From: an uncultured Bacteroidota bacterium
GTDB taxonomy: Bacteria > Bacteroidota > Bacteroidia > Flavobacteriales > Flavobacteriaceae
Direction of reading: 5' to 3'
DNA: 60,629 nt
Assembly: GCA_902577515.1 (NCBI GenBank)
Contig: CACGZJ010000008.1
Span: 1-60,629, forward strand
The notes below the pieces were generated by a model. It ran no database searches and was not told where the DNA came from. It saw nothing but the letters and a program-made list of their open reading frames with translations. Both the position numbers and the translations under genes were made by a program. Positions 26,021 through 35,263 of the stretch are shown piece by piece (position 1 is the stretch's first letter; each line of letters opens with the position of its first letter).

Positions 26021-27292
26021 ATGAATAGTCAAGAAAAAATATTTAGTTTAATTGAAAAAGAAAAAATTAGACAACTTGGTGGACTTGAATTAATTGCATC
26101 TGAAAACTTTACTAGTGAAGATGTAATGAAAGCTACTGGATCTATTCTGACAAATAAATATGCTGAAGGTTATCCAGGTAAAAGATATTACGGAGGTTGT
26201 GAAGTAGTAGATCAAATAGAACTAATTGCAATTGACAGATTAAAAGAGTTATTTAAAGTTGAATATGCAAATGTACAACCTCACTCAGGCTCTCAAGCTA
26301 ACACAGCTGTATTTGATGCTTTTCTTAAGCCAGGTGATAAGATATTAGGTCTTGATCTTTCTCATGGTGGGCATTTAACTCATGGTTCCAATGTTAATTT
26401 TTCAGGTAAAATATATACATCTAGTTTTTATGGTGTTACTAAAGAAGGAATTTTTGATTATAGTGAAATTCTAACAAAAGCTAAGGAGGTTATGCCTAAA
26501 TTAATAATTGTTGGAGCTTCAGCATATTCAAGAGATATTGATTTTTCCAAATTTAGAGAAATTGCTGATGAAGTTGGATCTTTTCTTCATGCAGATATTG
26601 CTCACCCATCAGGTTTGATTGCAAAAGGCTTTTTAAGTGATCCAGTTCCTTATTGTCATGTTATTACCTCAACTACCCACAAAACTCTTAGAGGCCCAAG
26701 AGGCGGTATAATAATGATGGGTAAAGATTTTGATAACCCCTTTGGTTTAAAACTTAAAAATGGAAATTTAAAAAAGATGTCATCTGTTCTTGACTCTGCT
26801 ATTTTTCCTGGAAATCAAGGTGGCCCATTAGAACATGTAATTGCTGCTAAAGGAATTGCCTTTGGTGAAGCCTTAGAAACAAACTTTGAAAAATACATAG
26901 GTCAAGTAATAATTAATGCTAAAAGGTTATCAGAAAATCTTACCAATATGGGTTATAACATTGTTTCAGGTGGAACAGATAATCACTTAATGCTTATTGA
27001 CTTAAGAAATAAAAATATTACTGGAAAGGAAGCTGAAAGAGTGCTTGGTATTTCAAATATTACTGTAAATAAGAATATGGTGCCTTTTGATGATCAATCA
27101 CCCTTTGTTACTAGTGGTATTAGAATTGGTACACCTGCTATTACTACAAGAGGACTGAATGAGAAGGATATGGATTTTGTTGCAGAAACAATTAACTCGT
27201 CTATAGAAAATTCTAAGAAAGAAAATCTCTTAATTGATATTGGCAAGAAAGTAGAATCTTATATGATAGACAGGCCTTTATTTAATAGCTAA
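26021..27292 (+). CDS. glyA: Serine hydroxymethyltransferase
   Basis: Interconverts serine and glycine with tetrahydrofolate, the main source of one-carbon units. 423 residues. Diagnostic segments: [52 protein letters not shown], the PLP lysine in [13 protein letters not shown], and [17 protein letters not shown]. All expected active-site residues are visible. Monocistronic; its end lies 3 bp from the convergent glutaminyl cyclase gene. Confidence 0.97.
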   Translation: MNSQEKIFSLIEKEKIRQLGGLELIASENFTSEDVMKATGSILTNKYAEGYPGKRYYGGCEVVDQIELIAIDRLKELFKVEYANVQPHSGSQANTAVFDAFLKPGDKILGLDLSHGGHLTHGSNVNFSGKIYTSSFYGVTKEGIFDYSEILTKAKEVMPKLIIVGASAYSRDIDFSKFREIADEVGSFLHADIAHPSGLIAKGFLSDPVPYCHVITSTTHKTLRGPRGGIIMMGKDFDNPFGLKLKNGNLKKMSSVLDSAIFPGNQGGPLEHVIAAKGIAFGEALETNFEKYIGQVIINAKRLSENLTNMGYNIVSGGTDNHLMLIDLRNKNITGKEAERVLGISNITVNKNMVPFDDQSPFVTSGIRIGTPAITTRGLNEKDMDFVAETINSSIENSKKENLLIDIGKKVESYMIDRPLFNS

Positions 27293-27295
27293 AGA

Positions 27296-28312
27296 TTATT
27301 TTCTGCTATAAATTTTTACTTCAAATAACTTATTCCAGTTTTTTCCAGTAACAAATAATCTTCCGTTAAGCTCTGCTATACCATTCATTACATCTGTTTC
27401 AGGAGTGTTTAAAACTCTATTTCTAATGCCAGTAAAATCTATTACATTTTCAACTGCCCCATCCTTAGGATTAATAATAATAATTACATCTCTGTTTTGC
27501 TGGTAAGTGTTTGCATAAATTTTTCCATCAAAATATTCTAATTCATTAATATTTCTAATCCTAGATTTATCTGTCATAACATCAATAAAATCAATTTCTT
27601 CAAGTGTATCAGGGTCTAATCTCCATATTTTGCTTGTTCCATCAGACTTATATATGTATTTACCATCGTTTGTTAATCCCCATCCCTCAATGCTCTTGTT
27701 ATAATCAAAACTTCCAATTTTATTAAAATCAAGATCATATATAAAACCAATTTTGTTTCTCCATGTCAATTGAAATATTTTATCATTTAATATTGTCAAA
27801 CCTTCAGCAAAATACTCATAGTTAAGATTTAAAACTTTTAGTATTTCGCCACTATTTAAATCAATTTTTCTTAATGATGACTTACCATTTAGTCCTGTAC
27901 TTTCATATAAGTTATTTCCGTAAAATTCTAGTCCCTGAGTATATGCATTTTGATCATGTTTATACTCCTTAATAATTTCATAAGTCATTATCTCAGGTTT
28001 CTTATTTGAGTAAACATCAAAACTTCTATAAATAGAGTGTTCTATACCATTAGAGTAAATCTTAACTTTTGCAGAGTTCTCACCTAATTTTAGGTCTTTT
28101 AGAGTAGTCTCACTATCAACTTGTTTTTCATTTAAGTAATATGCTGCGGAGTCAATAACTTGTCCTGATTTTGACTCTATAATAATTTTGATATTGTCTC
28201 CATTGGAGATTATTTTGTCAGATGATGTAATATTTATTTTAAAATCTTTATCAATAGAGCTTTGACAGTTAAATATTAATAATGGAAATAAAAAAACAAC
28301 TGTATATTTCAT
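27296..28312 (-). CDS. Glutaminyl-peptide cyclotransferase, lipoprotein (plant/bacterial beta-propeller type)
   Basis: 338 residues. A short signal peptide ends in a lipobox with Cys16 (LLIFNC), so it is membrane-anchored in the periplasm or on the surface. An Ig-like linker (about 25-100) precedes the five-bladed beta-propeller of the glutamine cyclotransferase family, recognised by NAYTQGLEFYGNNLYESTGL, YFAEGLTILNDKIFQLTW and the WGLTNDGKYIYKSDGTSKIW blade. Members convert N-terminal Gln to pyroglutamate. Divergent from the SDR gene; only 34 bp separate the start codons, with an apparent -7 box for each. Confidence 0.87.
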   Translation of the reverse strand: MKYTVVFLFPLLIFNCQSSIDKDFKINITSSDKIISNGDNIKIIIESKSGQVIDSAAYYLNEKQVDSETTLKDLKLGENSAKVKIYSNGIEHSIYRSFDVYSNKKPEIMTYEIIKEYKHDQNAYTQGLEFYGNNLYESTGLNGKSSLRKIDLNSGEILKVLNLNYEYFAEGLTILNDKIFQLTWRNKIGFIYDLDFNKIGSFDYNKSIEGWGLTNDGKYIYKSDGTSKIWRLDPDTLEEIDFIDVMTDKSRIRNINELEYFDGKIYANTYQQNRDVIIIINPKDGAVENVIDFTGIRNRVLNTPETDVMNGIAELNGRLFVTGKNWNKLFEVKIYSRK

Positions 28313-28316
28313 GTAT

Positions 28317-28324
28317 TAAATTTA
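28317..28324 (-). promoter_or_regulatory. Putative -7 box TAAATTTA before the glutaminyl cyclase gene
   Basis: TAnnTTTA on the minus strand, 4 nt before the ATG, back to back with the box of the divergent SDR gene. Confidence 0.38.
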
Positions 28325-28331
28325 TAACTAA

Positions 28332-28339
28332 TATATTTA
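28332..28339 (+). promoter_or_regulatory. Putative -7 box TATATTTA before the SDR gene
   Basis: TAnnTTTA on the plus strand, 7 nt before the ATG at 28347 and 7 bp from the opposing box. Two promoters would fit in 34 bp only if both mRNAs are leaderless. Confidence 0.38.
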
Positions 28340-28346
28340 ATAAATA

Positions 28347-29141
28347 ATGAGCAAGGTCATTTTAATCACTGGAACTTCTTCTGGATTTGGAAGAACAATA
28401 GCTGAAAAACTTCACTCTGAAGGATACACTGTAATTGGGACATCTAGAAATTCTGAAAAAATTTACTCTGATTATTTAACTATTAAGCTTGATATAAATG
28501 ACTATGAAGCATCTAAGTCTGAAGTTGACGAGATAATAAAGAAATATGGCAAAATTGATGTTCTAGTTAACAATGCAGGAATTAACATAACTGGACCAAC
28601 TGAAACAATGAAAATGAGTGATATTAAAAGCGTATTTGATACAAATTTTTTTAGTCAGCTTAATCTAATCCAAACAGTCTTACCTCACATGAGGTCAAAA
28701 AAAATGGGTTTAATAATTAATATTACTTCAATTGCAGGATATCTTGGCCTTCCATTTTGGAGTGCTTATTGTGCATCAAAAGCTTCTTTTAGAGTTATAG
28801 CTGAAAGTTTAAACATTGAACTAAAAAAGTATAATGTTAACGTTGTAAATATTGCTCCAGGTGACTATAAAACTGAAATTTTGAATAATAGGAGAGATTC
28901 AGATAATCCTAGTTCCTCGCCTTATTTTAAAGAATATGAAAAAATTATTAAGAGTGTTAATGGAAAAATGATTCATGGAAGGGACCCGATTGAAGTTGCC
29001 AACTTAGTGTTGAAAATAATTAAAGAAAAAAAACCAAAAATTAACTACCTTGTAGGTGGATTTCTCGAAAAGAAAATTACACTGAAGAGTCTATTACCGG
29101 ATAAGCTTTTTCAGAAAATAATAATGAAACTATATAGCTAA
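28347..29141 (+). CDS. Short-chain dehydrogenase/reductase
   Basis: A 264-residue classical SDR. NAD(P)-binding TGTSSGFG at 9-16, NNAG at 75-78, and the catalytic triad Ser128, Tyr141, Lys145 (YCASK). Arg34 in GTSRN suggests NADPH preference. The basic, hydrophobic C-terminal tail (GGFLEKKITLKSLLPDKLFQ) resembles lipid-acting SDRs such as 3-ketosphinganine reductase. The window holds probable cysteate synthase and cysteate acyltransferase genes, so this is a candidate 3-ketocapnine reductase, but it is 14 kb away and the link is inference. Transaldolase follows 5 bp downstream. Confidence 0.88.
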   Translation: MSKVILITGTSSGFGRTIAEKLHSEGYTVIGTSRNSEKIYSDYLTIKLDINDYEASKSEVDEIIKKYGKIDVLVNNAGINITGPTETMKMSDIKSVFDTNFFSQLNLIQTVLPHMRSKKMGLIINITSIAGYLGLPFWSAYCASKASFRVIAESLNIELKKYNVNVVNIAPGDYKTEILNNRRDSDNPSSSPYFKEYEKIIKSVNGKMIHGRDPIEVANLVLKIIKEKKPKINYLVGGFLEKKITLKSLLPDKLFQKIIMKLYS

Positions 29142-29146
29142 GAATT

Positions 29147-29800
29147 ATGAAATTTTTTATTGATACAGCAAACCTAGACCAAATAAAAGAAGCTCAGTCT
29201 CTTGGAATACTTGATGGAGTTACAACAAACCCTTCATTAATGGCAAAAGAAGGTGTTACAGGTCAAAAAAATATTATTGATCATTATCTAAAAATTTGTG
29301 ATATAGTTGATGGAGATGTATCTGCTGAAGTAATATCTGTTGATTATAAAGGAATCGTAAAAGAAGGTGAAGAGCTTGCTTCACTTCATAAACAAATAGT
29401 TATTAAGGTCCCTATGATTGAAGAAGGTGTAAAAGCAATCAGATACTTTAATGATAAAGGGCTTAAAACAAATTGTACTCTTGTTTTTTCATCAGGACAA
29501 GCTTTGTTAGCTGCAAAAGCAGGTGCTACATATGTATCTCCCTTCATAGGTAGGCTAGATGATATTTCAACTGATGGCCTAGAATTAATTGGTGATATAA
29601 GGGATATTTATGATAATTATGCATATGAAACAGAGATTCTTGCAGCTTCAATCAGACATACAATGCATATCATTGATTGTGCTAAAATTGGTGCTGATGT
29701 AGTAACCAGTCCACTATCTGCTATAAAAGGTCTTTTAAATCATCCTCTTACTGATTTAGGTTTAGAGAAGTTTCTTAATGATCATAAAAAAGGGAACTAG
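29147..29800 (+). CDS. Transaldolase-like / fructose-6-phosphate aldolase family (TalC type)
   Basis: 217 residues, the short single-domain transaldolase form. MKFFIDTANLDQIKEA, GVTTNPSLMAKEG, the Schiff-base Lys87 in IVIKVPM, and the later ASIRHTMHI and GADVVTSP motifs are characteristic. It likely transfers dihydroxyacetone units in the non-oxidative pentose phosphate pathway, complementing the split transketolase at 2902-4687. Family members may instead act as fructose-6-phosphate aldolase; sequence alone does not decide. Its stop is a CTAG palindrome shared with the convergent gene's stop. Confidence 0.9.
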   Translation: MKFFIDTANLDQIKEAQSLGILDGVTTNPSLMAKEGVTGQKNIIDHYLKICDIVDGDVSAEVISVDYKGIVKEGEELASLHKQIVIKVPMIEEGVKAIRYFNDKGLKTNCTLVFSSGQALLAAKAGATYVSPFIGRLDDISTDGLELIGDIRDIYDNYAYETEILAASIRHTMHIIDCAKIGADVVTSPLSAIKGLLNHPLTDLGLEKFLNDHKKGN

Positions 29801-31197
29801 TTTAAATTTAATATTTTTTCAATATCATTGGTAAAAAGGTTACTGAAACCATCAATTATTTTTGATTTTTGATCTATAATTATAGTTTTATTCAGAAAAG
29901 TTAAAACCCAACTTTTACTTGATTTTTCAAAATCTTTAAATGAATATTGATTAGATAAATCTAAATTCAAAATATTCTGTGCTTGACTTACCATATCTGT
30001 ATATGGTTGGATACAAATTCCAACAAACCTGTAATCTGGATATATTTTTTTAAGTTCTTCAACTCTTCTAATAGTCCTTCTGTAGTGATTCATTTGAGTT
30101 TGAGACCAGAAGTAAATTAGTGTTCTTTTACCTTTAAACTCTGATTTACTTGAGGTTATGCTTCCCTCAAAATTTATTATATCAACATTTGGTAATTGAT
30201 TGCCTTTTTGCATTTTATTTATATCTACATATAACTTTGTGATTTCATCTAGATATTTTTCAGATGTATTTACATATTTATAATAGTCAATAAATTTGTC
30301 ATGAAACTCATTATTTCTAAAATTTAATATTTCTTCAATTGCAGTAGCTCTTGCTAAATTATTCTTTAGATAAGGATCGCTAATTTGAGAATCAATAATT
30401 AATAGCTTCTTTATATTAAAATCTGTATTATTCTTTTCATAAAAATATATCTTACCGCTATCTAATGTCTTTTCATTAAAATAATTCATTAAATAAGTAA
30501 CATAAGGTTCAAAAAGAGATAAATCAGAATCATTTAAGTCAATTTCATCTCTGTATCTGTAATATGAATCTCTTTTATTTTTTGTCCAATTTGTACCCCT
30601 AAGTAGTGCATATCTTTCAAGCTTATTAAAGTAATTGTATTTTATGCTAGATTTAGTGATACTTTTAGATAGTCTTTTTTGATCTATGGTTTCATCAAAT
30701 AAATTCCAAATTCTAAGTTTCTCATTCATCAAGGAGTCAATTTTGCTCTTAAAAATAGTACTCTCCTCTACATAATATCTTGAGAGATATTCATTCTCAT
30801 AATCATCCATATTAGAAATATCAACCAAAAAATTATTTTTTGAGGAACCTTTTCCACTGAATGTTAATGATTCTTTAAAATCTTCAACATTAACTCTTAT
30901 CCATAGACTGTCTCCATTCTCAATTATTATATATTGATTTTCAGGCAAGTGTTCTATTCTATATATACCAGGCCTAATATTTTCAATTTTTTTAAAAAAT
31001 TTATTTTCTGAATCAAGTTCTATAGAATCTATTTTGATGTTATTATAATAAAAATTAACATAATTAGATGAAGGATTTATTATTTCTCCTCCTAGAAAAA
31101 AATCATCTTTTGAATTTGTATTATTACATGAAAAAAAGATAAAAATTATACTAACTAATATTAGTTTAAAAATTCTCAACTTACTATTTTTGCGCAT
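29797..31197 (-). CDS. Lipoprotein with C-terminal thioredoxin-like domain lacking the CxxC motif
   Basis: 466 residues. Lipobox with Cys24 (FIFFSC). The N-terminal region (about 30-130) resembles the DUF4369-like beta domain found in Bacteroidota TlpA proteins. The C-terminal 130 residues have the thioredoxin fold pattern (LIYFW followed by ELKKIYPDYRFVGI, then a cis-Pro-like region), but the redox site that should read WCxxC is SQTQMNH at 365-371. A thiol-disulfide reductase role is therefore unlikely; it may be a structural or binding relative. Start codon four bases from the divergent ABC-F start. Confidence 0.72.
   Translation of the reverse strand: MRKNSKLRIFKLILVSIIFIFFSCNNTNSKDDFFLGGEIINPSSNYVNFYYNNIKIDSIELDSENKFFKKIENIRPGIYRIEHLPENQYIIIENGDSLWIRVNVEDFKESLTFSGKGSSKNNFLVDISNMDDYENEYLSRYYVEESTIFKSKIDSLMNEKLRIWNLFDETIDQKRLSKSITKSSIKYNYFNKLERYALLRGTNWTKNKRDSYYRYRDEIDLNDSDLSLFEPYVTYLMNYFNEKTLDSGKIYFYEKNNTDFNIKKLLIIDSQISDPYLKNNLARATAIEEILNFRNNEFHDKFIDYYKYVNTSEKYLDEITKLYVDINKMQKGNQLPNVDIINFEGSITSSKSEFKGKRTLIYFWSQTQMNHYRRTIRRVEELKKIYPDYRFVGICIQPYTDMVSQAQNILNLDLSNQYSFKDFEKSSKSWVLTFLNKTIIIDQKSKIIDGFSNLFTNDIEKILNLN
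31185..31192 (+). promoter_or_regulatory. Putative -7 box TATTTTTG before the ABC-F gene
   Basis: Exact TAnnTTTG, 9 nt before the ATG at 31202. It lies inside the first codons of the divergent lipoprotein gene. Confidence 0.45.
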
Positions 31198-31201
31198 ATT
31201 T

Positions 31202-32824
31202 ATGTTATCAGTTTCTAACTTATCGTTGCAATTCGGAAAAAGAATCTTATTTGATGAAGTAAATATAACTTTTTCTCCTGGAAATTGTTATGGTATTATA
31301 GGCGCTAATGGTGCTGGCAAATCTACTTTTTTAAAAATTTTATCAAAAGATCTAGAACCTAATACGGGATCTGTTTTTCTAGAACCTGGTAAAAGATTAT
31401 CTGTATTAGAACAAAATCATAATAGGTATGATGATAAAACAGTTATTGAAACTGTGATTCTTGGTAATCAAAAATTATTCGATTTAAAAAGTGAAATTGA
31501 TTCAATTTATGCAAAAGAAGATTTTTCCGATAAAGATGCTGATAGAGTTGGAGAGCTACAGGCATCCTTTGAGGAAATGAATGGATGGAATGCAGATGCT
31601 GATGCCGCTTTTCTACTTTCAAGTCTTGGAATTTCTGAAGATATACATAACATATCTATGAACGATATTGATCAAAAAGTGAAAGTTAAAGTTCTTCTAG
31701 CACAGTGTCTTTTTGGTAATCCTGATGTATTGGTTATGGATGAGCCAACAAATGATTTAGATTATACAACTGTAGAGTGGTTAGTCAACTTTATTAATGA
31801 ATTTGAGAATACAGTTATTGTAGTGTCTCATGATAGATTTTTTCTAGATACAGTATGTACACATACATCAGATATAGACTTTAGCAAGATTAATCACTAC
31901 TCTGGTAATTACACTTTTTGGCAACAGTCAAGTGAGTTAGCGGCTAGACAAAAGCAGCAGCAAAATAAAAAAGCAGAAGAAAAGAAAAAAGAACTTCAAG
32001 AGTTTATTTCTAGGTTCTCTGCCAATGTTGCAAAGTCTAAACAAGCCACTGCAAGAAAGAAAATGATTGAAAAATTAAATATTGAGGAGATAAGACCCTC
32101 TTCAAGAAGATATCCTGCAATTATTTTTGAACAAGAAAGAGATGCTGGTGATCAAATTCTTGAACTAAAATCATTATCATATGAAAATGATGGTGAGACA
32201 TATTTCAAAGACATAAGCTTTAATCTTAATAAAGGTGAAAAGGTTTTGATTCTTTCAAAAAATTCAAGATCTGTTAATTTATTCTATGATTGTATTTCTG
32301 GATCTCTTAATCCTACAGAAGGTTCTTTCAATTGGGGCGTAACAACTTCTTTTGGTTATCTTCCAGTGGATAATCATTCTTTTTTTGATAAAAACATTTC
32401 TTTAGTTGACTGGTTAAGACAATGGGCTAATAATGATGAAGAAAGGGAAGAATTATTCATTAGGAGTTTTCTTGGAAGGATGCTATTTGGTGGAGACGAA
32501 GCTTTAAAGTCTTGTAATGTTTTATCTGGAGGTGAAAAAGTTAGATGTATGTTATCAAAAATAATGATGGGTAAACCAAATGTTTTACTTATTGATGAGC
32601 CAACAAACCACCTTGATCTTGAGTCAATAACTGCATTTAATAATTCTCTTATTAATTTTAAAGGCACAGTTCTTCTTAGCTCGAATGATAGAGCATTTGC
32701 TGAATCAGTTTCAAATAGAATCATTGAAATCACTCCTAATGGGTTAATTGATAGCTACTTGCCGTTTAGTGAATATATTAATGATGATAAGGTGCTAGCC
32801 GCAAGAGAGAAGCTTTATAATTAG
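31202..32824 (+). CDS. ABC-F ATPase (YbiT-like translation factor)
   Basis: 540 residues, two ABC domains and no membrane segments; ABC-F proteins act at the ribosomal E site. I start at the ATG at 31202 because the earlier TTG at 31190 lies in the promoter box. Domain 1 has a full Walker A (GANGAGKST, 34-42) and Walker B (LVMDEP, 177-182), but its signature reads MNDIDQKVK instead of LSGGxxxR. Domain 2 has the reverse: intact LSGGEKVR and LLIDEPTNH, but a ruined Walker A (LSKNSRSVNL, 351-360). Thus only one composite ATP site looks complete. A charged coiled linker (about 247-300) joins the domains. Confidence 0.9.
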   Translation: MLSVSNLSLQFGKRILFDEVNITFSPGNCYGIIGANGAGKSTFLKILSKDLEPNTGSVFLEPGKRLSVLEQNHNRYDDKTVIETVILGNQKLFDLKSEIDSIYAKEDFSDKDADRVGELQASFEEMNGWNADADAAFLLSSLGISEDIHNISMNDIDQKVKVKVLLAQCLFGNPDVLVMDEPTNDLDYTTVEWLVNFINEFENTVIVVSHDRFFLDTVCTHTSDIDFSKINHYSGNYTFWQQSSELAARQKQQQNKKAEEKKKELQEFISRFSANVAKSKQATARKKMIEKLNIEEIRPSSRRYPAIIFEQERDAGDQILELKSLSYENDGETYFKDISFNLNKGEKVLILSKNSRSVNLFYDCISGSLNPTEGSFNWGVTTSFGYLPVDNHSFFDKNISLVDWLRQWANNDEEREELFIRSFLGRMLFGGDEALKSCNVLSGGEKVRCMLSKIMMGKPNVLLIDEPTNHLDLESITAFNNSLINFKGTVLLSSNDRAFAESVSNRIIEITPNGLIDSYLPFSEYINDDKVLAAREKLYN

Positions 32825-35233
32825 TTACTTATCCCGAATTACAGCTCCAAAATCTAATTTTATTTTTTCTGACAATCTTGTCATTATTTTATCAATAACA
32901 TTGTCTGTAAGTGTTTTTTTAGAGTCATTGAAAGTAAAGCTTATGGCAAACGATTTTTTATCTTTTCCGATTTTCTTATCCTTATACTCATCAAATAAAT
33001 TGATTTCTTTTAAGATTTTATTCTCTTCTTTATAGGCTAAATTCTTAATATCATCAAAGGAAACATTCTCATCAAGTATCATTGAAAGATCTCTTCGTGA
33101 AGATGGAAATTTTGATATTTCCTGATATTTAACTTTTTGTGAGGAAGGTCTTAATAAGTCTAAATTTAGAGTACAGATATTAATCTTTTGATCTAAAGAG
33201 AAGTCATTAGCGTAATTTGAGTTAATCTCACCAATGGATCCAATTTTTAGCTTTCCTTTTAAAATATTTAATTTATAATCGTATAATTCATCTTCACTAA
33301 CTTCATATTTAATATTCTCTATTTTTAGAATGGTAAATATTTTTTCGACGACTCCTTTCAAATAAAAGAAGTTATTTTCTTGATATTTTGTCATCCAATT
33401 TTCATCAAATATACTCCCAGTTACTGATATTAACATTTTTCTTATTTCATGAAATTCATTATCAATAGTTGAGTATACATTACCAATTTCAAATAATTTT
33501 AAATCTTTATTTTGTCTATTTATATTATGATTGATAGCTTCTAATGAATTAGGAATTAACGATTGACGCAAGTTTGAAAGCTCAATCCCTTGTGGATTCA
33601 ATAATTCTACTGAATTCTCATTAAATTTTTTATTAGTTGTTGGTGAGCAAATCGAATTATTAATTATTTCATTAAATCCAATACCAACTAATTGATTACT
33701 AATAATCGATTCAATTTTAAAATTTTTATTATCAGAATTATTCGGAATACTCATTGATATTTTATCATCTATATCAATGTTGTCAAACCCAAAAACTCTA
33801 AGTATTTCTTCTATCACATCAATTTCTCTAAAGACATCATGTCTATAGTCAGGTGCAATCAAATTAATTCCATCATTACTATGCCCTTTTATCTTAAAAT
33901 CAAGAGAAGTCAAGATTTGTGTAACTATTTCTTTATCAATAAGTTGTCCTGAGATCTTTTCAATTCTATCATATCTTAAATAAATATCTTTGATTTCTTT
34001 TTTCAAATTATCTTCAACAAATATTTCTGAAATATGACATTCTGGATTAATTTCTTTTATTAATAATGCGGCTCTTTTTAAAGCATAAATAACTTTATTT
34101 AGATCAACACCTCTTTCATATCTGTATGAAGCGTCTGTAAAAAGTTGATGTCTTTTAGATGATTTTCTTATTGTAACAGAGTTAAAAATTGCTGATTCAA
34201 GAAATAAGCTATTTGTAGACTCACTAACACCAGAATCAATTCCACCATAAATTCCTGCAAGACAAAGAGGTTCGCTATTAGAGCATATCATTAGATCCTC
34301 ATTGTTAAGTTTTATTTCGCTTTCATCTAGAGTTTTAAATTTTGTTCCTGATTTTAGTGATTTAACTGTTATATTTTCAATTTTGTCAAGATCAAAAGCA
34401 TGAAGAGGTTGACCAATTTCATGCATTACATAATTTGTAATATCAACAATGCTATTTATTGGTTTAAGACCTATTGACTTAAGTTTATTTTGAATTTCTT
34501 GAGGAGAAGATTCAACATTTATATTCTTTATTACCAAACCAGAATAAAACGGGCATTTTTCTGAATCTTCAACATTTAAATTGATCACCTTATCAATATT
34601 AACTGAACTAAATGAGTTAATTGATGGTAAACTTAAATTAGATTTAATTTTTTTATAGTCTAGAAATGCTTTAAGATCTCTTGCTACACCATAATGAGAC
34701 ATTGCATCACATCTGTTTGGAGTAAGTCCGATTTCCAAAATTTTATCTGACTGTATATTAAACAAGTCACTGATTGGTGTGCCGGGTTTAACATTTTTCT
34801 CTAAAACCATTATGCCTTCATGTGAGTCACCTAATCCAATCTCATCTTCAGCACATACCATACCATTGCTTACAACGCCTCTAATTTTTGATTTTTTTAT
34901 TTTTATTTCTACACCTTCATTAGTATATATTTTTGAGCCAACTGTAGCAACAGGAACAATTTGTCCTTTTTCTATATTTGGAGCTCCACAAACAATTTCA
35001 AAGACTTCGTTACTACCAATATCTATTGAAGTAACTTTTAGCCTGTCAGCATTTGGATGTTTAACACATTCTAACACTTTACCTGCCACAACGCCTTTTA
35101 AACCACCTTTTATAGATTCGAAATCAGATATTTTTTCAACTTCTAATCCTAAATTAGTAAGTATCTCAGATATCTCCTCTGGAGTATGATCAGTTTCAAG
35201 ATAGTCTTTAAGCCAATTAATTGATATTTTCAC
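32825..35233 (-). CDS. pheT: Phenylalanine-tRNA ligase beta subunit
   Basis: 802 residues. An N-terminal EMAP/tRNA-binding domain (about 40-150, with CGAPNIEKGQIVPVATVG), B3/B4 editing domains, B5, a catalytic-like core (KLFEIGNVY), and the C-terminal FDX-ACB anticodon-binding domain (KFPSSRRDLSMIL) are all present. It charges tRNA-Phe with the alpha subunit, whose gene is not in the window. The start is GTG at 35233 (encoding MKISINWLKDYL, the family start). It abuts the ABC-F stop codon with no gap. Confidence 0.97.
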   Translation of the reverse strand: MKISINWLKDYLETDHTPEEISEILTNLGLEVEKISDFESIKGGLKGVVAGKVLECVKHPNADRLKVTSIDIGSNEVFEIVCGAPNIEKGQIVPVATVGSKIYTNEGVEIKIKKSKIRGVVSNGMVCAEDEIGLGDSHEGIMVLEKNVKPGTPISDLFNIQSDKILEIGLTPNRCDAMSHYGVARDLKAFLDYKKIKSNLSLPSINSFSSVNIDKVINLNVEDSEKCPFYSGLVIKNINVESSPQEIQNKLKSIGLKPINSIVDITNYVMHEIGQPLHAFDLDKIENITVKSLKSGTKFKTLDESEIKLNNEDLMICSNSEPLCLAGIYGGIDSGVSESTNSLFLESAIFNSVTIRKSSKRHQLFTDASYRYERGVDLNKVIYALKRAALLIKEINPECHISEIFVEDNLKKEIKDIYLRYDRIEKISGQLIDKEIVTQILTSLDFKIKGHSNDGINLIAPDYRHDVFREIDVIEEILRVFGFDNIDIDDKISMSIPNNSDNKNFKIESIISNQLVGIGFNEIINNSICSPTTNKKFNENSVELLNPQGIELSNLRQSLIPNSLEAINHNINRQNKDLKLFEIGNVYSTIDNEFHEIRKMLISVTGSIFDENWMTKYQENNFFYLKGVVEKIFTILKIENIKYEVSEDELYDYKLNILKGKLKIGSIGEINSNYANDFSLDQKINICTLNLDLLRPSSQKVKYQEISKFPSSRRDLSMILDENVSFDDIKNLAYKEENKILKEINLFDEYKDKKIGKDKKSFAISFTFNDSKKTLTDNVIDKIMTRLSEKIKLDFGAVIRDK

Positions 35234-35250
35234 AAGGTTAGTTTGATAAA

Positions 35251-35258
35251 CAAATATA
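35251..35258 (-). promoter_or_regulatory. Putative -7 box TATATTTG before pheT
   Basis: Exact TAnnTTTG on the minus strand, 17 nt before the GTG start, in the 30-bp gap after recG. Confidence 0.4.
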
Positions 35259-35263
35259 CTTAA

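Noticed and set aside
34779-35189. 136-codon plus-strand frame opposite pheT
   Set aside because: It is antisense to the conserved tRNA-binding domain, has shadow-like composition, and no homology is recognisable.
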